Shown: one piece after another, positions 17,763 to 26,508 of the stretch | How positions within the stretch are numbered: the first letter of the stretch is position 1 | How the letters are laid out: each line of letters begins with the position of its first letter | The notes under the pieces: model-generated | The model's database searches: none | Told to the model about the DNA's origin: nothing | What the model saw: the letters and a program-made list of their open reading frames with translations, nothing else | Translations under genes and position numbers: made by a program | NCBI RefSeq assembly: GCF_007830445.1 | Contig: NZ_VLKR01000048.1 | Location: 1-38,194, forward strand | Length of the DNA stretch: 38,194 bases | Origin: Sphingobacterium siyangense | GTDB lineage: Bacteria; Bacteroidota; Bacteroidia; Sphingobacteriales; Sphingobacteriaceae | Direction of reading: 5' to 3'

Positions 17763-18272
17763 CTAAGCTACTTTATAGGCCGATAGTGATCTCTTCATTA
17801 ATTTTCTAGCGACATGTATTCTTGTTTTTACCGTTCCGATGGGGATATTTAAATGTTCCGATATCTCGTGGTATTTAAAACCTTCGAAGTACAATGAAAA
17901 AGGGATGTAATATTCTTCGGAAAGACTAGATAAAGCTTCATGGATGTCTTCCATGACAAATTTGCTTTCGCCCTGATTTGAGGAAGCGGATAATAGGAGG
18001 TTAGCGTTAGAAATATCCTCGTCTTTCGTAATGAAAGAGTTGGTTTTCACAATACGTCTATAGTTGTTAATAAACGTATTTTTCATGATGGTGTAAAGCC
18101 ATCCTTTCAAATTGGTTCCTTCTTTGAAATTTTTAAAATAGGTTACAGCTTTCAGGATTGTGTCCTGAACGAGATCGTTGGCATCTTCGTAATCACTGGT
18201 AAAATTTCTGGCGTAGAGTTTTAATGAGTCCGATTGCTCAATAACCATGGTGTCAAATTCATTCTTTGTCAT
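17763..18272 (-). CDS. ECF-type RNA polymerase sigma factor
   Basis: This 169-residue sigma-70 family protein has region 2 (about 10-75), including DANDLVQDTILKA and the helix LKGWLYTIMKNTFINNYRR that binds the -10 element, and region 4 (about 110-160) with SEEYYIPFSLYFEGFKYHEISE and the helix-turn-helix HLNIPIGTVKTRIHVARKLMK. It lacks regions 1 and 3, which defines the ECF group. No anti-sigma factor, FecR or outer-membrane transducer is adjacent, so how it is controlled is not evident. Its upstream region (18273-18533) has no obvious TAnnTTTG promoter, which leaves open a self-recognised promoter of another type. Confidence 0.92.
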   Translation of the reverse strand: MTKNEFDTMVIEQSDSLKLYARNFTSDYEDANDLVQDTILKAVTYFKNFKEGTNLKGWLYTIMKNTFINNYRRIVKTNSFITKDEDISNANLLLSASSNQGESKFVMEDIHEALSSLSEEYYIPFSLYFEGFKYHEISEHLNIPIGTVKTRIHVARKLMKRSLSAYKVA

Positions 18273-18533
18273 AGCTTAATGAATTATAACTGTTCTTTTT
18301 ACAAAACAGTACGTTTATAAATGCGGTTCATTAAGTATGAGGCAAAAAATGTGCCAAAAATGGCAAAATTAGATTTGTTAATATAATTTTAAGATTATTT
18401 TAAGCAAAGCAAACGTGTGTGTAAGCTAACTTTAAGTAAATAAAATTAGCTCAAAGTGATTTTTTACTAAAGTGAAGCCTGTTTTTCTTTTGCTTTCAGA
18501 TTTAAAAAGAGTAAAAATACTTTTTTTAAATCT

Positions 18534-19550
18534 TTACAGTAAATTAACTTCACGCTCTAGCTTGATGCCAAATTTGTTGGCTACATCACTTATAATTTGT
18601 TCCGATAGATTGTAAATTTCCTGTCCTGTAGCGTTTTGTCTATTTATTAGTACAAGTGCCTGATTTTTCCATACACCTGCTTGTCCATATTCTTTTCCTT
18701 TCCAACCACATTGTTCTATTAACCATCCAGCAGCCAATTTTGTTTCATTATTGGGCATTGGATAATGCGGTATTGTAGGGTATTCTTTCTGAAGAGGTCC
18801 AAAAGTTGATGCTGTCACTACAGGGTTTTTAAAGAAGCTACCTGCATTTCCCACTGTACTTGGGTCAGGAAGCTTTTCTACGCGGATTTTGGAGACAATG
18901 GTTGCAATGTCGGCAATGCTCGGGTTTGTTATGTTTTCTTTGGCGAGTTCGGCTTCAATTGCACCATAAGTTGTATTGATATGAGCTGTTTGACTTAGCT
19001 TATAAGTGACCTGAGTAATGATAAAACGCCCTTTGTGTGCTGTTTTAAAGATACTGTCGCGATAGGAGAAATCGCAATCTTCTTTTTTGAAGGTCGCAAA
19101 GTTACCGGTATGCGTATCGAAAGCCTGACATTCGTGAAAAACATGCATCAACTCGGTACCATAGGCACCGATGTTTTGCACAGGTGAAGCACCAACAGTG
19201 CCGGGAATGAGGGCCATGTTTTCAATACCCGCGTAATTATGTTCGATACAATACCAAACGAAGTCATTCCAGATTTCTCCCGCTTGCGCTGTGACATAGA
19301 CATCATCGCCATCAATTTTTGACTGTATGCCCTTGCTCGTCATACGAATAATATAGCCGTCGAATGCTTTGGTGAAAAGGACATTGCTACCTGCGCCAAG
19401 AACAAAGAAGTTCTCCTTAAAAATACCATTTTTAAAAATTTCGGTCAATGTTTCATTGTCATTCACTTCGATTAGAAAATTTGTCTTTTCTTCAATTCCA
19501 AACGTATTGAAAGCTTTTAAAGATATATTCGATTGAATGTTTAACTTCAT
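18534..19550 (-). CDS. murB: UDP-N-acetylmuramate dehydrogenase
   Basis: MurB reduces UDP-N-acetylglucosamine enolpyruvate with NADPH and FAD to UDP-N-acetylmuramate, an early peptidoglycan step. Starting at ATG 19550 gives 338 residues, the size of enteric type I MurB; an in-frame ATG at 19598 would add 16 unconserved residues and run into a putative operator. The FAD-binding block FVLGAGSNVLF is near residue 55. Active-site positions fit type I: Arg164 in SYRDSIFK, Ser238 in NAGSFFKNP as proton donor, and the Glu near the C-terminus in LEREV. It is divergent from the TetR gene. Confidence 0.95.
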   Translation of the reverse strand: MKLNIQSNISLKAFNTFGIEEKTNFLIEVNDNETLTEIFKNGIFKENFFVLGAGSNVLFTKAFDGYIIRMTSKGIQSKIDGDDVYVTAQAGEIWNDFVWYCIEHNYAGIENMALIPGTVGASPVQNIGAYGTELMHVFHECQAFDTHTGNFATFKKEDCDFSYRDSIFKTAHKGRFIITQVTYKLSQTAHINTTYGAIEAELAKENITNPSIADIATIVSKIRVEKLPDPSTVGNAGSFFKNPVVTASTFGPLQKEYPTIPHYPMPNNETKLAAGWLIEQCGWKGKEYGQAGVWKNQALVLINRQNATGQEIYNLSEQIISDVANKFGIKLEREVNLL

Positions 19551-19585
19551 GTTGACTTTAGTTTTCAGAAATTCAAAAAAATCAG

Positions 19586-19616
19586 CTATCTTTAGCATGA
19601 TAATCGGTAAAGATAG
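19586..19616. promoter_or_regulatory. Perfect inverted repeat between murB and tetR-type gene, candidate operator
   Basis: CTATCTTTA (19586-19594) and TAAAGATAG (19608-19616) form a perfect 9-bp inverted repeat with a 13-base spacer, placing half-site centres about two helical turns apart. It lies 36 bases before the murB start and 38 before the TetR start. Each arm also contains TATCTTTA, one base off a -7 element, so face-to-face promoters are an alternative reading; no well-spaced TTG is seen for either. Confidence 0.55.
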
Positions 19617-19654
19617 TATAAACCGTTTATTTAACGATAAAAAATATAAGTTTA

Positions 19655-20272
19655 ATGGGTAATGCAGATGTAAAAAGAATCAAAATTCTAGAAGCTGCGA
19701 CAAGGCGCTTTGCACATTTTGGAATGGCTAAGACAACGATGTCGGAAATAGCCAAGGATCTCAATTTTTCAAAAGCATTGCTGTATTATTATTTTCCGGA
19801 TAAGAATAGCTTATATTCTGCGGTTTTCGAATATGTCATCGACAAAATGATCGAGGACCTTGAGGATGTCATTGGAAAAGGGGGAGACTTTGAGGAGATT
19901 ATGATGTACTCCATTGATATGCGTGTCAAGATCATCAATCAGTATTATAATTTATTTGAATACACCATGAAGATGGTCAAAGAGCTTCCGGACGAGCTGG
20001 AACAGGTGTTCAAAGAGTCTTATCTCCGTGAGGTAGAAATTATTGAGAAGATTCTCAAGATTGGTATCGATGCCGGCGAGATACAGGTGGAAGATATCAA
20101 TGAAACTGCGCGGATTCTTTTGTATTCACTATTCGGTATGCGTATGGGCATATTAAAGGATATGAAAAACATGTTGTTCCCAACAAAAGAAGAATTCGAT
20201 CATATTCTCAGTTTACAGAAGAAAATGATGAAAATCTTCTTAAATGGCTTACGTTTTCAAGTCTTCAAGTAA
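19655..20272 (+). CDS. TetR/AcrR-family transcriptional regulator
   Basis: This 205-residue protein has a TetR_N DNA-binding domain at about residues 8-55 (ILEAATRRFAHFGMAKTTMSEIAKDLNFSKALLYYYFPDK split over helices 1-3), with the helix-turn-helix core MSEIAKDLNFSKALLYYYF. The remaining helical part is a ligand-binding/dimerisation domain without recognisable specificity. It probably represses its own gene and perhaps a neighbour through the inverted repeat at 19586-19616. It converges on, and overlaps by 8 bases, the ypdA-like gene. TetR regulators next to membrane transport genes such as the FUSC protein here are often their controllers, but this is inference. Confidence 0.92.
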   Translation: MGNADVKRIKILEAATRRFAHFGMAKTTMSEIAKDLNFSKALLYYYFPDKNSLYSAVFEYVIDKMIEDLEDVIGKGGDFEEIMMYSIDMRVKIINQYYNLFEYTMKMVKELPDELEQVFKESYLREVEIIEKILKIGIDAGEIQVEDINETARILLYSLFGMRMGILKDMKNMLFPTKEEFDHILSLQKKMMKIFLNGLRFQVFK

Positions 20273-21245
20273 GTGTTGAGCGAATATGTCCGATAATCTG
20301 TTTGGCATGAATTCGTGAATTTTCAATAAACCAAAGGTGGGTATTTAAGCCACCGCAAACGACACCTGCCAAATAAATCCCGGCAATATTTGTTTCCATT
20401 GTTTCTTCATTATGGCTGGGAATGCAAGGTGCTTCTTGGGGAATATCAATTCCGATCTTTTTCAAAAAATCAAAATTTGGGCGATAGCCGGTTAAAGCCA
20501 GTACAAAATCATTATCGAGCTCGACGATACCATCTGGGGTTTGGATATGCGCAGTAGTTGGAGTAACTTCTGTTAAGTGGCTGTTATAATAGACATCGAT
20601 TTCACCCGCGGCAATTCGATTTTCAATATCAGGTTTTACCCAATATTTTACCCGGCGGCTGATTTCGCTACCGCGGATTACCAAAGAAACTTGTGCTCCT
20701 TTTCGGTAGGTTTCAAGGGCGGCATCAATGGATGAATTACTGGCGCCGACAACGATCACCTTTTGGCTGCTATAATAATGTGGATCGTCGTAGTAATGCC
20801 TCACTTTGGGAAGTTCTTCGCCCGGGATATTGAGCAACATCGGTATGTCATAAAAACCCGTGGCGATGATGACTTTCTTGCTCAGGTATATGCTTTTGCT
20901 ACTGCTGACCAGAAACTCCGTGTCCTCTTTCTTAATTTCCAGTACTTCTTCAAAAAGATGGGTATCCAGTGCGAACTTTTGCTGTATACGTCTGTAATAT
21001 TCCAGCGCCTCCATGCGTTTTGGCTTGGGATTGGTGGTGACAAATGGAATATCACCTATTTCTAATCTTTCGGAGGAAGAGAAGAAGGTCATATTTTGGG
21101 GGTAATTAAATAATGAGTTGACCAAACAGCCCTTTTCGAGAATAAGGTAGTTTAAATTTGCTTCTTTGGCTTCTAAGGCGCAAGCTAAGCCAATTGGCCC
21201 GCCGCCAACTATGATCAGGTCGTACCGTGTTATCGTATCGCTCAT
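20265..21245 (-). CDS. ypdA: YpdA-family flavin-dependent disulfide (bacillithiol-type) reductase
   Basis: This 326-residue FAD/NAD(P)H oxidoreductase has an N-terminal FAD loop IIVGGGPIGLACALEA, a second nucleotide loop IVVGASNSSIDAALE near residue 170, and the GYRPNFDFL and IYLAGVVCGG blocks towards the C-terminus, as in YpdA. Firmicutes YpdA reduces bacillithiol disulfide and, as I recall, uses a Cys in GGGPCG; here that place is Ile18, with the nearest Cys at 22. Whether the host makes bacillithiol is not visible in this window. It follows the FUSC gene by 31 bases on the same strand and is probably co-transcribed. Thioredoxin-reductase-like enzymes are the main alternative. Confidence 0.82.
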   Translation of the reverse strand: MSDTITRYDLIIVGGGPIGLACALEAKEANLNYLILEKGCLVNSLFNYPQNMTFFSSSERLEIGDIPFVTTNPKPKRMEALEYYRRIQQKFALDTHLFEEVLEIKKEDTEFLVSSSKSIYLSKKVIIATGFYDIPMLLNIPGEELPKVRHYYDDPHYYSSQKVIVVGASNSSIDAALETYRKGAQVSLVIRGSEISRRVKYWVKPDIENRIAAGEIDVYYNSHLTEVTPTTAHIQTPDGIVELDNDFVLALTGYRPNFDFLKKIGIDIPQEAPCIPSHNEETMETNIAGIYLAGVVCGGLNTHLWFIENSRIHAKQIIGHIRSTLT

Positions 21246-21276
21246 GGTATAAATGTCGAGAATTTTAAAGAATAAA

Positions 21277-23469
21277 TCAGCTTAAAGCTTTAGGCAGTTC
21301 ATTTTCTGACATTGCTGTGCTTTTAGCGTGAAGATCCTGAACTATTTTATGGAGGTCCTGTGCAATTTTACTGAGAAAGTCCAGCTGTTCGCTCAATAAC
21401 TGTCCATCAACTGAACTGACATCTGTATTATCAAATTGGTTGTTTGGAATTTCGATTGCCAAAGGAACAAATGCATTGACACTATCGGCAGAATGCAGCA
21501 GCTGAATGGATTGCTCCAAGGAGCTTAATATTTTTCGAATTGTCCGGACATGGTCCTTATTGATATAATTATTGTCCATTTCGTCGAGATGGTTCATTAA
21601 TGTCACCGAAAAAGAAGCTAAAATATGGTTGAATATGACGAATTTATTGACTTCCTTACTATATTTTTGACGTTTCTTGGGTTCGGTAAGCATGCGCTGG
21701 AACGTCGAACCCATATTGGCCGTTTCGACGTAGACTGCCTTGCGGGTTAGTTTGTAATCCGTGATGGAAGGCGCTTGGCCTGCAATTTCTTTCAATGCCT
21801 GAAAGATGTAATTGTAGTTGGCAATGAGTAGCTTTCGCATAGACTCCTTGACTTGCATGCTTTCCCAATTTGGAAAAATAATATAACTGGATAAGAATGC
21901 AATCATGCCCCCGATAAAGGTGTCCAATATGCGTTCTTTCGTGACGTCGAGGGTATTGGCGCTGACGAAGCTCAGCATAATTAATACATAGGGTGTCATA
22001 AAAAGTACCGCAATAACATAGTTGACGCGGAATAAACTATATGCCGTCAGAAAAAAGAATACCAAGAGAACAAATAGTATAGTTGGGTCATGGATGGTTA
22101 ACAGGATGAGGGCTCCGATGAGTCCACCTATCGTTGTGCCGATGAGACGCTGGATATTTCTCTCCTTTGTGAGTCCGAAGCCAGGTTTTAGGATAACCAT
22201 AATGGTGAGGAGGATCCAGTATACATTATTGGTGATATTGGTGACCTCAAACACATAATAGGTGACCGACATGACAATTGCCATACGGCAGGCGTGCCGA
22301 AAGATGGTGGATTTTAGGGTAAGATTTTCGCGGAACTTCTTAAAATCAATTGCAGAGCTTTGAACAAAGCGTTTTGCGTCATCAATTTCCTTTCTTTTGA
22401 CATCGTCAGGTTGTAGATGCGAGTAACCATAGATATTTTTGATCCGGCGAACCAGGTCACGCAAATTAATCAACACCTTGCGTAAAGCAAATGTGCTGTA
22501 TTGTTGATTTTTATCCAGTTGATCAATTTTAGTGTGAAGACGACTGAGATCCGAGTCGAAATCATACAGTGGTTTTGGCTGTGTATTTGTATTCAGCTGA
22601 TAGGCTAAATTGTCAAGCTCATTGGTATATTTTAAAATCACATTTTTGAAATCTTCCAAGATTCCTGTAGGTCCAAAGCGTTCGCTGATGGTATTGTAAT
22701 CATAGTGCGCCGCCATACTTTGCTCAAAGAGATCGACAATATCGTTGAAAACGAGGGTTAAATAACGTCCTACCTTTGTGGTGTCTTTTATCGATCGTTT
22801 ACTTTGAAACAATACATCCCGTAGGTTTTCCTGATGCTGATTGACTTCAACTTGTTTGTCGATCAGTTTGAGGTAGTTTTTATCATTATCAATTTTAGCA
22901 TCGTAAAAATTAGCTTTTAGCCGGATGTAATCAGCAACATAGCGAATTGTTTCTGATAGTTCCTGTTCGGCCAGCCTGTAAGGACGTACTTGGGTGATGG
23001 AAAGACTAATGGCGATATACCATAAACCACCTAAAGTGTAGAAACCTAGATAGTTGATGGCCTCTGCAAGAGGGTAGTGAATCTGCACATGGATCAACAT
23101 CATCAGGATGCACATGAGACCGACATTGGCGGCTCTTCCATTGAAAACTGCAAACATGGCAAATATGAAGCAAGCTACGCCGATAAAAATTGCCAATAGA
23201 TATACATTTTGATTGACTATATTGGTTAAAATAAAAGTTAAAGTAGTTAATATCGCACCCGCAATCATTCCTTTCCTTCTATGGCTAGGCGCACCGGGGG
23301 TATCCGATAAGCCTACTAAGAGCGCTCCCAGAGAGACAATGGTTCCATTGGTAAATTGCCCTATGGTTGCAAAGATCAGGACAGGCACGATACATCCGAT
23401 GGTAATTCGGAGTCCATCTGCAAAATATTGGCTATAGAAAAAACTTTTTATTTCTTGTGTCTGTTTCAT
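21277..23469 (-). CDS. FUSC-family (YccS/YhfK-like) integral membrane protein
   Basis: This 730-residue inner-membrane protein has two hydrophobic blocks, each of several helices (about residues 15-160 and 390-520), separated by a soluble helical region (about 160-385) and followed by a soluble C-terminal tail. This doubled layout and the phrase FGLTKERNIQRLIGTTIGGLIG are typical of YccS/YhfK and aromatic-acid-efflux-like FUSC proteins. Transport substrate unknown. On the minus strand a perfect -7 element TAAGTTTG (23490-23483) lies just upstream, but no TTG at normal spacing is present. It is the first gene of a unit with ypdA. Confidence 0.88.
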   Translation of the reverse strand: MKQTQEIKSFFYSQYFADGLRITIGCIVPVLIFATIGQFTNGTIVSLGALLVGLSDTPGAPSHRRKGMIAGAILTTLTFILTNIVNQNVYLLAIFIGVACFIFAMFAVFNGRAANVGLMCILMMLIHVQIHYPLAEAINYLGFYTLGGLWYIAISLSITQVRPYRLAEQELSETIRYVADYIRLKANFYDAKIDNDKNYLKLIDKQVEVNQHQENLRDVLFQSKRSIKDTTKVGRYLTLVFNDIVDLFEQSMAAHYDYNTISERFGPTGILEDFKNVILKYTNELDNLAYQLNTNTQPKPLYDFDSDLSRLHTKIDQLDKNQQYSTFALRKVLINLRDLVRRIKNIYGYSHLQPDDVKRKEIDDAKRFVQSSAIDFKKFRENLTLKSTIFRHACRMAIVMSVTYYVFEVTNITNNVYWILLTIMVILKPGFGLTKERNIQRLIGTTIGGLIGALILLTIHDPTILFVLLVFFFLTAYSLFRVNYVIAVLFMTPYVLIMLSFVSANTLDVTKERILDTFIGGMIAFLSSYIIFPNWESMQVKESMRKLLIANYNYIFQALKEIAGQAPSITDYKLTRKAVYVETANMGSTFQRMLTEPKKRQKYSKEVNKFVIFNHILASFSVTLMNHLDEMDNNYINKDHVRTIRKILSSLEQSIQLLHSADSVNAFVPLAIEIPNNQFDNTDVSSVDGQLLSEQLDFLSKIAQDLHKIVQDLHAKSTAMSENELPKALS

Positions 23470-23747
23470 AATGTGTATAGTACAAACTTAGATAAATTGC
23501 TTTTCATATTAAAAACAATTATTCTGCTATGTTTGCTCTTTTTTGTACGGATGATAGCGATATAGCTGGTTGGTTTCTGTCTGATCAAGAAAGGTTCATT
23601 TTGTAGCCGGGCTTTATGAACTAAGGGATCGACACAGGTCGTTCCCATATTGTACTATGTTAATGTGTTAAAAATGAAAAATTACTAAAATTTGTTAGTA
23701 TGTTTTTAAAATTTTAATTGTTTTTTTGATTAATTTATATTTTTTTA
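23470..23747. other. Intergenic region between FUSC gene and ppc
   Basis: AT-rich. The left part holds the FUSC promoter region; around 23700-23760 the sequence is almost pure A/T with long T runs. No gene is supported here. Confidence 0.4.
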
Positions 23748-23776
23748 TTTGTTTAGCTATAATATTGTTATATTTG
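23748..23776 (+). promoter_or_regulatory. Promoter of ppc
   Basis: TTTG (23748-23751) and TATATTTG (23769-23776), spacer 17 bases, fit the Bacteroidota consensus. Predicted start near 23783. The 5' leader contains a 7-bp hairpin (TCAAGAG 23812-23818 with CTCTTGA 23830-23836) ending 20 bases before the ppc ATG. Confidence 0.65.
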
Positions 23777-23856
23777 GAGCCATAGGGTAATTTCAGAGAC
23801 ATTACAAAATTTCAAGAGTCACCTAAACTCTCTTGACCACTTTCAAAGATTTAAAT

Positions 23857-26433
23857 ATGAAGCAAAGTAAAAATGAAGCCGTCTTTCAGGACGAGGTATT
23901 GACACGCTTTGAGCTTTTCAAAAGTTTGTTTTTAACATTGCCATTTCAACGTGTTAAAGATACCGGTACTTTATTACCATTTTTTGCAAAGCAATGTGAA
24001 AAGGGTGTGGATCAGCATTTAACTCCTGATGAGATCATAAAGAGTTTCTTCGATCAGCATGAGGAATTTTCTTCGGAAGAGCAACGTATTGATTTGTTAT
24101 TTCGATTTGTTCAATATATAGAGCGTCAGGTTGTTTTATTTGATGCGATCGAAGACTCGTCATTTCAGATGGTGGGTCGTGGCGATGATGAAAATGTCTT
24201 AGGGGCATTAATTAAAAACGCCGAAGGTAGCGAAGATATGCGCCGTAAGATTGTGTCAAAATTGAAGGATTTTTCTGTACGTCTTGTATTGACTGCACAT
24301 CCTACTCAATTTTATCCGGGACCGGTATTGGGTATTATCAACGACCTGATCGATGCAATCAAGACCAACGATATTCATAGTATTCACCTGCTGTTACAGC
24401 AATTGGGGAAAACGCCTTTCATCAATAAAAATAAACCGACTCCAGTTGATGAGGCTGCAAGCTTAGCTTGGTTTTTGGAAAACGTATTTTATAAAGTGGC
24501 GTCGGAGATTCAGTCGTTTATTGATGATGAATTGGATGTCGATACCGAAGAGGTAAAACAATTGATTGAGCTTGGTTTTTGGCCTGGCGGTGACCGAGAC
24601 GGGAATCCTAACGTAAGTGTTGATAGCACCAAGAAAGTTGCCGCATTGCTACGTACTATTTTGTTTAGATGTTACTATAGAGATTTCCGTATCGTTAGAC
24701 GACGCATCACATTTAGAGGTGTGGAGGAGTATATGGAAAATCTGCAGACATTGTTCTACGAAAATAGTTTTAATCCGGTCGAACATCCTGCAGACGAAAC
24801 CGATAATATCATCACGAATCTAAAAGCAATCAAAAATGTTTTGGAGGAATATCACAACGGGCTTTTTGTAGAGATCGTTGATGATCTACTCCGTAAAGTG
24901 ATGACTTTTGGTTGTTTCTTTACCACATTGGATATCAGACAAGACAGCCGCATATTACGTGAGGCTACCAATTATCTGATTCAGCACAACCAGGAAAAGA
25001 CTGGAATGCCATTGGATTATCTGGAGCTTAGTGAAAATGATAAGCAAAAAGCAATAAAATTCAAAGAACTTGACTTAACGGTGGGCGAGGATGCAGATCC
25101 GTTAACGAAAGATACTTCGGGCGTGATAAAATTATTAAAGGAGATTCAACGTTCCGGTTCTGAGCGCGCTGCACAGCGCTTTATCATCAGTAATTGCCAG
25201 CAAGCAAGTGATATTTTGGGACTGCGTCAATTATTTTTATGGTCTGGATGGAAGAAGGATGCTTTAACGATCGATTTTGTGCCCTTGTTCGAGACCGTTG
25301 ACGACTTGACGAGAGCAGCGGACGTGATGAAAACCTTGTACAGTAATAAGGAGTACAAGGCACATTTGAAACGAAGAGGAAACAAACAGACGATTATGTT
25401 GGGTTATTCTGATAGTACCAAAGACGGTGGATATCTGATGGCGAACTGGTCGATCTATCGTGCCAAAATCGAACTTACGGCGATATCACGCGAATACGAT
25501 GTCGATTTGGTGTTTTTTGATGGCCGCGGTGGGCCTCCAGCACGTGGTGGTGGTAAAACGCAGCGCTTTTATGCATCTATGGGTAAGGAGATTGCCAACG
25601 ATCATATTCAATTGACGATTCAGGGACAAACAATCAGTAGCCAGTACGGATCTTTAGATACAGCGCGGTTTAATATTGAGCAACTTTTGCATGCCGGCAT
25701 TATTTCAGATTTAAAACAACGTGTGGGCGATACTTTAACCAAGCATCAACAGGAGATCATTGATAAGCTAGCTGAGTTGAGTCACCATAAGTTTATGGAT
25801 CTACGTACGAATGAATTGTTTTTACCATATTTGGAGACGATGTCGCCATTGAAAGCGTTATCCTCGATCAATATTTCAAGTAGACCTGTAAAACGTAACT
25901 CAGGCCGTGAATTGCGACTGGAAGATTTGCGGGCGATTAGTTTTGTAACTTCATGGAGCCAGTTGAAGCAAAATATTCCCGGATTTTATGGTGTCGGAAC
26001 AGCATTGCAATGGGCTGAAAAAAATAACCTCTGGAAGGACGTACAGCAATTATATGTTTCATCGGGATTTTTCCAGACATTGATCGACAACTGTATGATG
26101 TCGATGACAAAGTCAAACTTTGATATTACAGCATATATGAAAGATGATCCTATTTATGGTGATTTTTGGAAAACTTTATATGCCGAGTACCAGATAACAA
26201 AAGAATATTTGTTAAAATTGAGCGGAACCTCAAAATTGATGGAGAACTATCCTGTGGATCGTGAGTCTATTTTAGCGCGCGAGGGAATTGTATTACCGTT
26301 ATTGGTTATACAGCATTTTGCGATTCGTGCATTGAATTCGGATCAGCTGACTGATGCACAACGTGAAGATTATTCGAAGTTAATAGCGCGTACAATCTTT
26401 GGCGTGGTGAATGCCGGAAGAAATGTTGCGTAA
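23857..26433 (+). CDS. ppc: Phosphoenolpyruvate carboxylase (divergent Bacteroidota type)
   Basis: PEPC carboxylates phosphoenolpyruvate to oxaloacetate. The ATG at 23857 gives 858 residues; a TTG at 23833 in frame lies inside a leader hairpin and is less likely. Conserved blocks: LTAHPTQFYPG with His148, GFWPGGDRDGNPNV, GYSDSTKDGGYLMANW and the glycine-rich FFDGRGGPPARGGGKT with Arg557. Three places differ from the enteric enzyme: His of FHGRGG is Asp555, the EQGE block reads IQGQ, and the usual C-terminal NTG is replaced by AGRNVA. These look like clade features rather than damage, since the rest is well conserved. No terminator is visible before the next gene. Confidence 0.92.
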   Translation: MKQSKNEAVFQDEVLTRFELFKSLFLTLPFQRVKDTGTLLPFFAKQCEKGVDQHLTPDEIIKSFFDQHEEFSSEEQRIDLLFRFVQYIERQVVLFDAIEDSSFQMVGRGDDENVLGALIKNAEGSEDMRRKIVSKLKDFSVRLVLTAHPTQFYPGPVLGIINDLIDAIKTNDIHSIHLLLQQLGKTPFINKNKPTPVDEAASLAWFLENVFYKVASEIQSFIDDELDVDTEEVKQLIELGFWPGGDRDGNPNVSVDSTKKVAALLRTILFRCYYRDFRIVRRRITFRGVEEYMENLQTLFYENSFNPVEHPADETDNIITNLKAIKNVLEEYHNGLFVEIVDDLLRKVMTFGCFFTTLDIRQDSRILREATNYLIQHNQEKTGMPLDYLELSENDKQKAIKFKELDLTVGEDADPLTKDTSGVIKLLKEIQRSGSERAAQRFIISNCQQASDILGLRQLFLWSGWKKDALTIDFVPLFETVDDLTRAADVMKTLYSNKEYKAHLKRRGNKQTIMLGYSDSTKDGGYLMANWSIYRAKIELTAISREYDVDLVFFDGRGGPPARGGGKTQRFYASMGKEIANDHIQLTIQGQTISSQYGSLDTARFNIEQLLHAGIISDLKQRVGDTLTKHQQEIIDKLAELSHHKFMDLRTNELFLPYLETMSPLKALSSINISSRPVKRNSGRELRLEDLRAISFVTSWSQLKQNIPGFYGVGTALQWAEKNNLWKDVQQLYVSSGFFQTLIDNCMMSMTKSNFDITAYMKDDPIYGDFWKTLYAEYQITKEYLLKLSGTSKLMENYPVDRESILAREGIVLPLLVIQHFAIRALNSDQLTDAQREDYSKLIARTIFGVVNAGRNVA

Positions 26434-26458
26434 TTTTTCTTTCTTTTCACGGATAGGG

Positions 26459-26489
26459 TTTCGGAGAACATATATTTTATCTACTTTTG
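26459..26489 (+). promoter_or_regulatory. Promoter of the DUF4142 lipoprotein gene
   Basis: Perfect -7 element TACTTTTG (26482-26489) with TTTC (26459-26462, one mismatch from TTTG) 19 bases upstream. The start codon at 26509 leaves a leader of only about 13 bases. Confidence 0.65.
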
Positions 26490-26508
26490 TATAGTTAACA
26501 AAATTGAT

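Noticed and set aside
19551..19598. Longer start for MurB
   Set aside because: The 16 extra residues are not part of MurB and their codons overlap the inverted repeat and promoter region.
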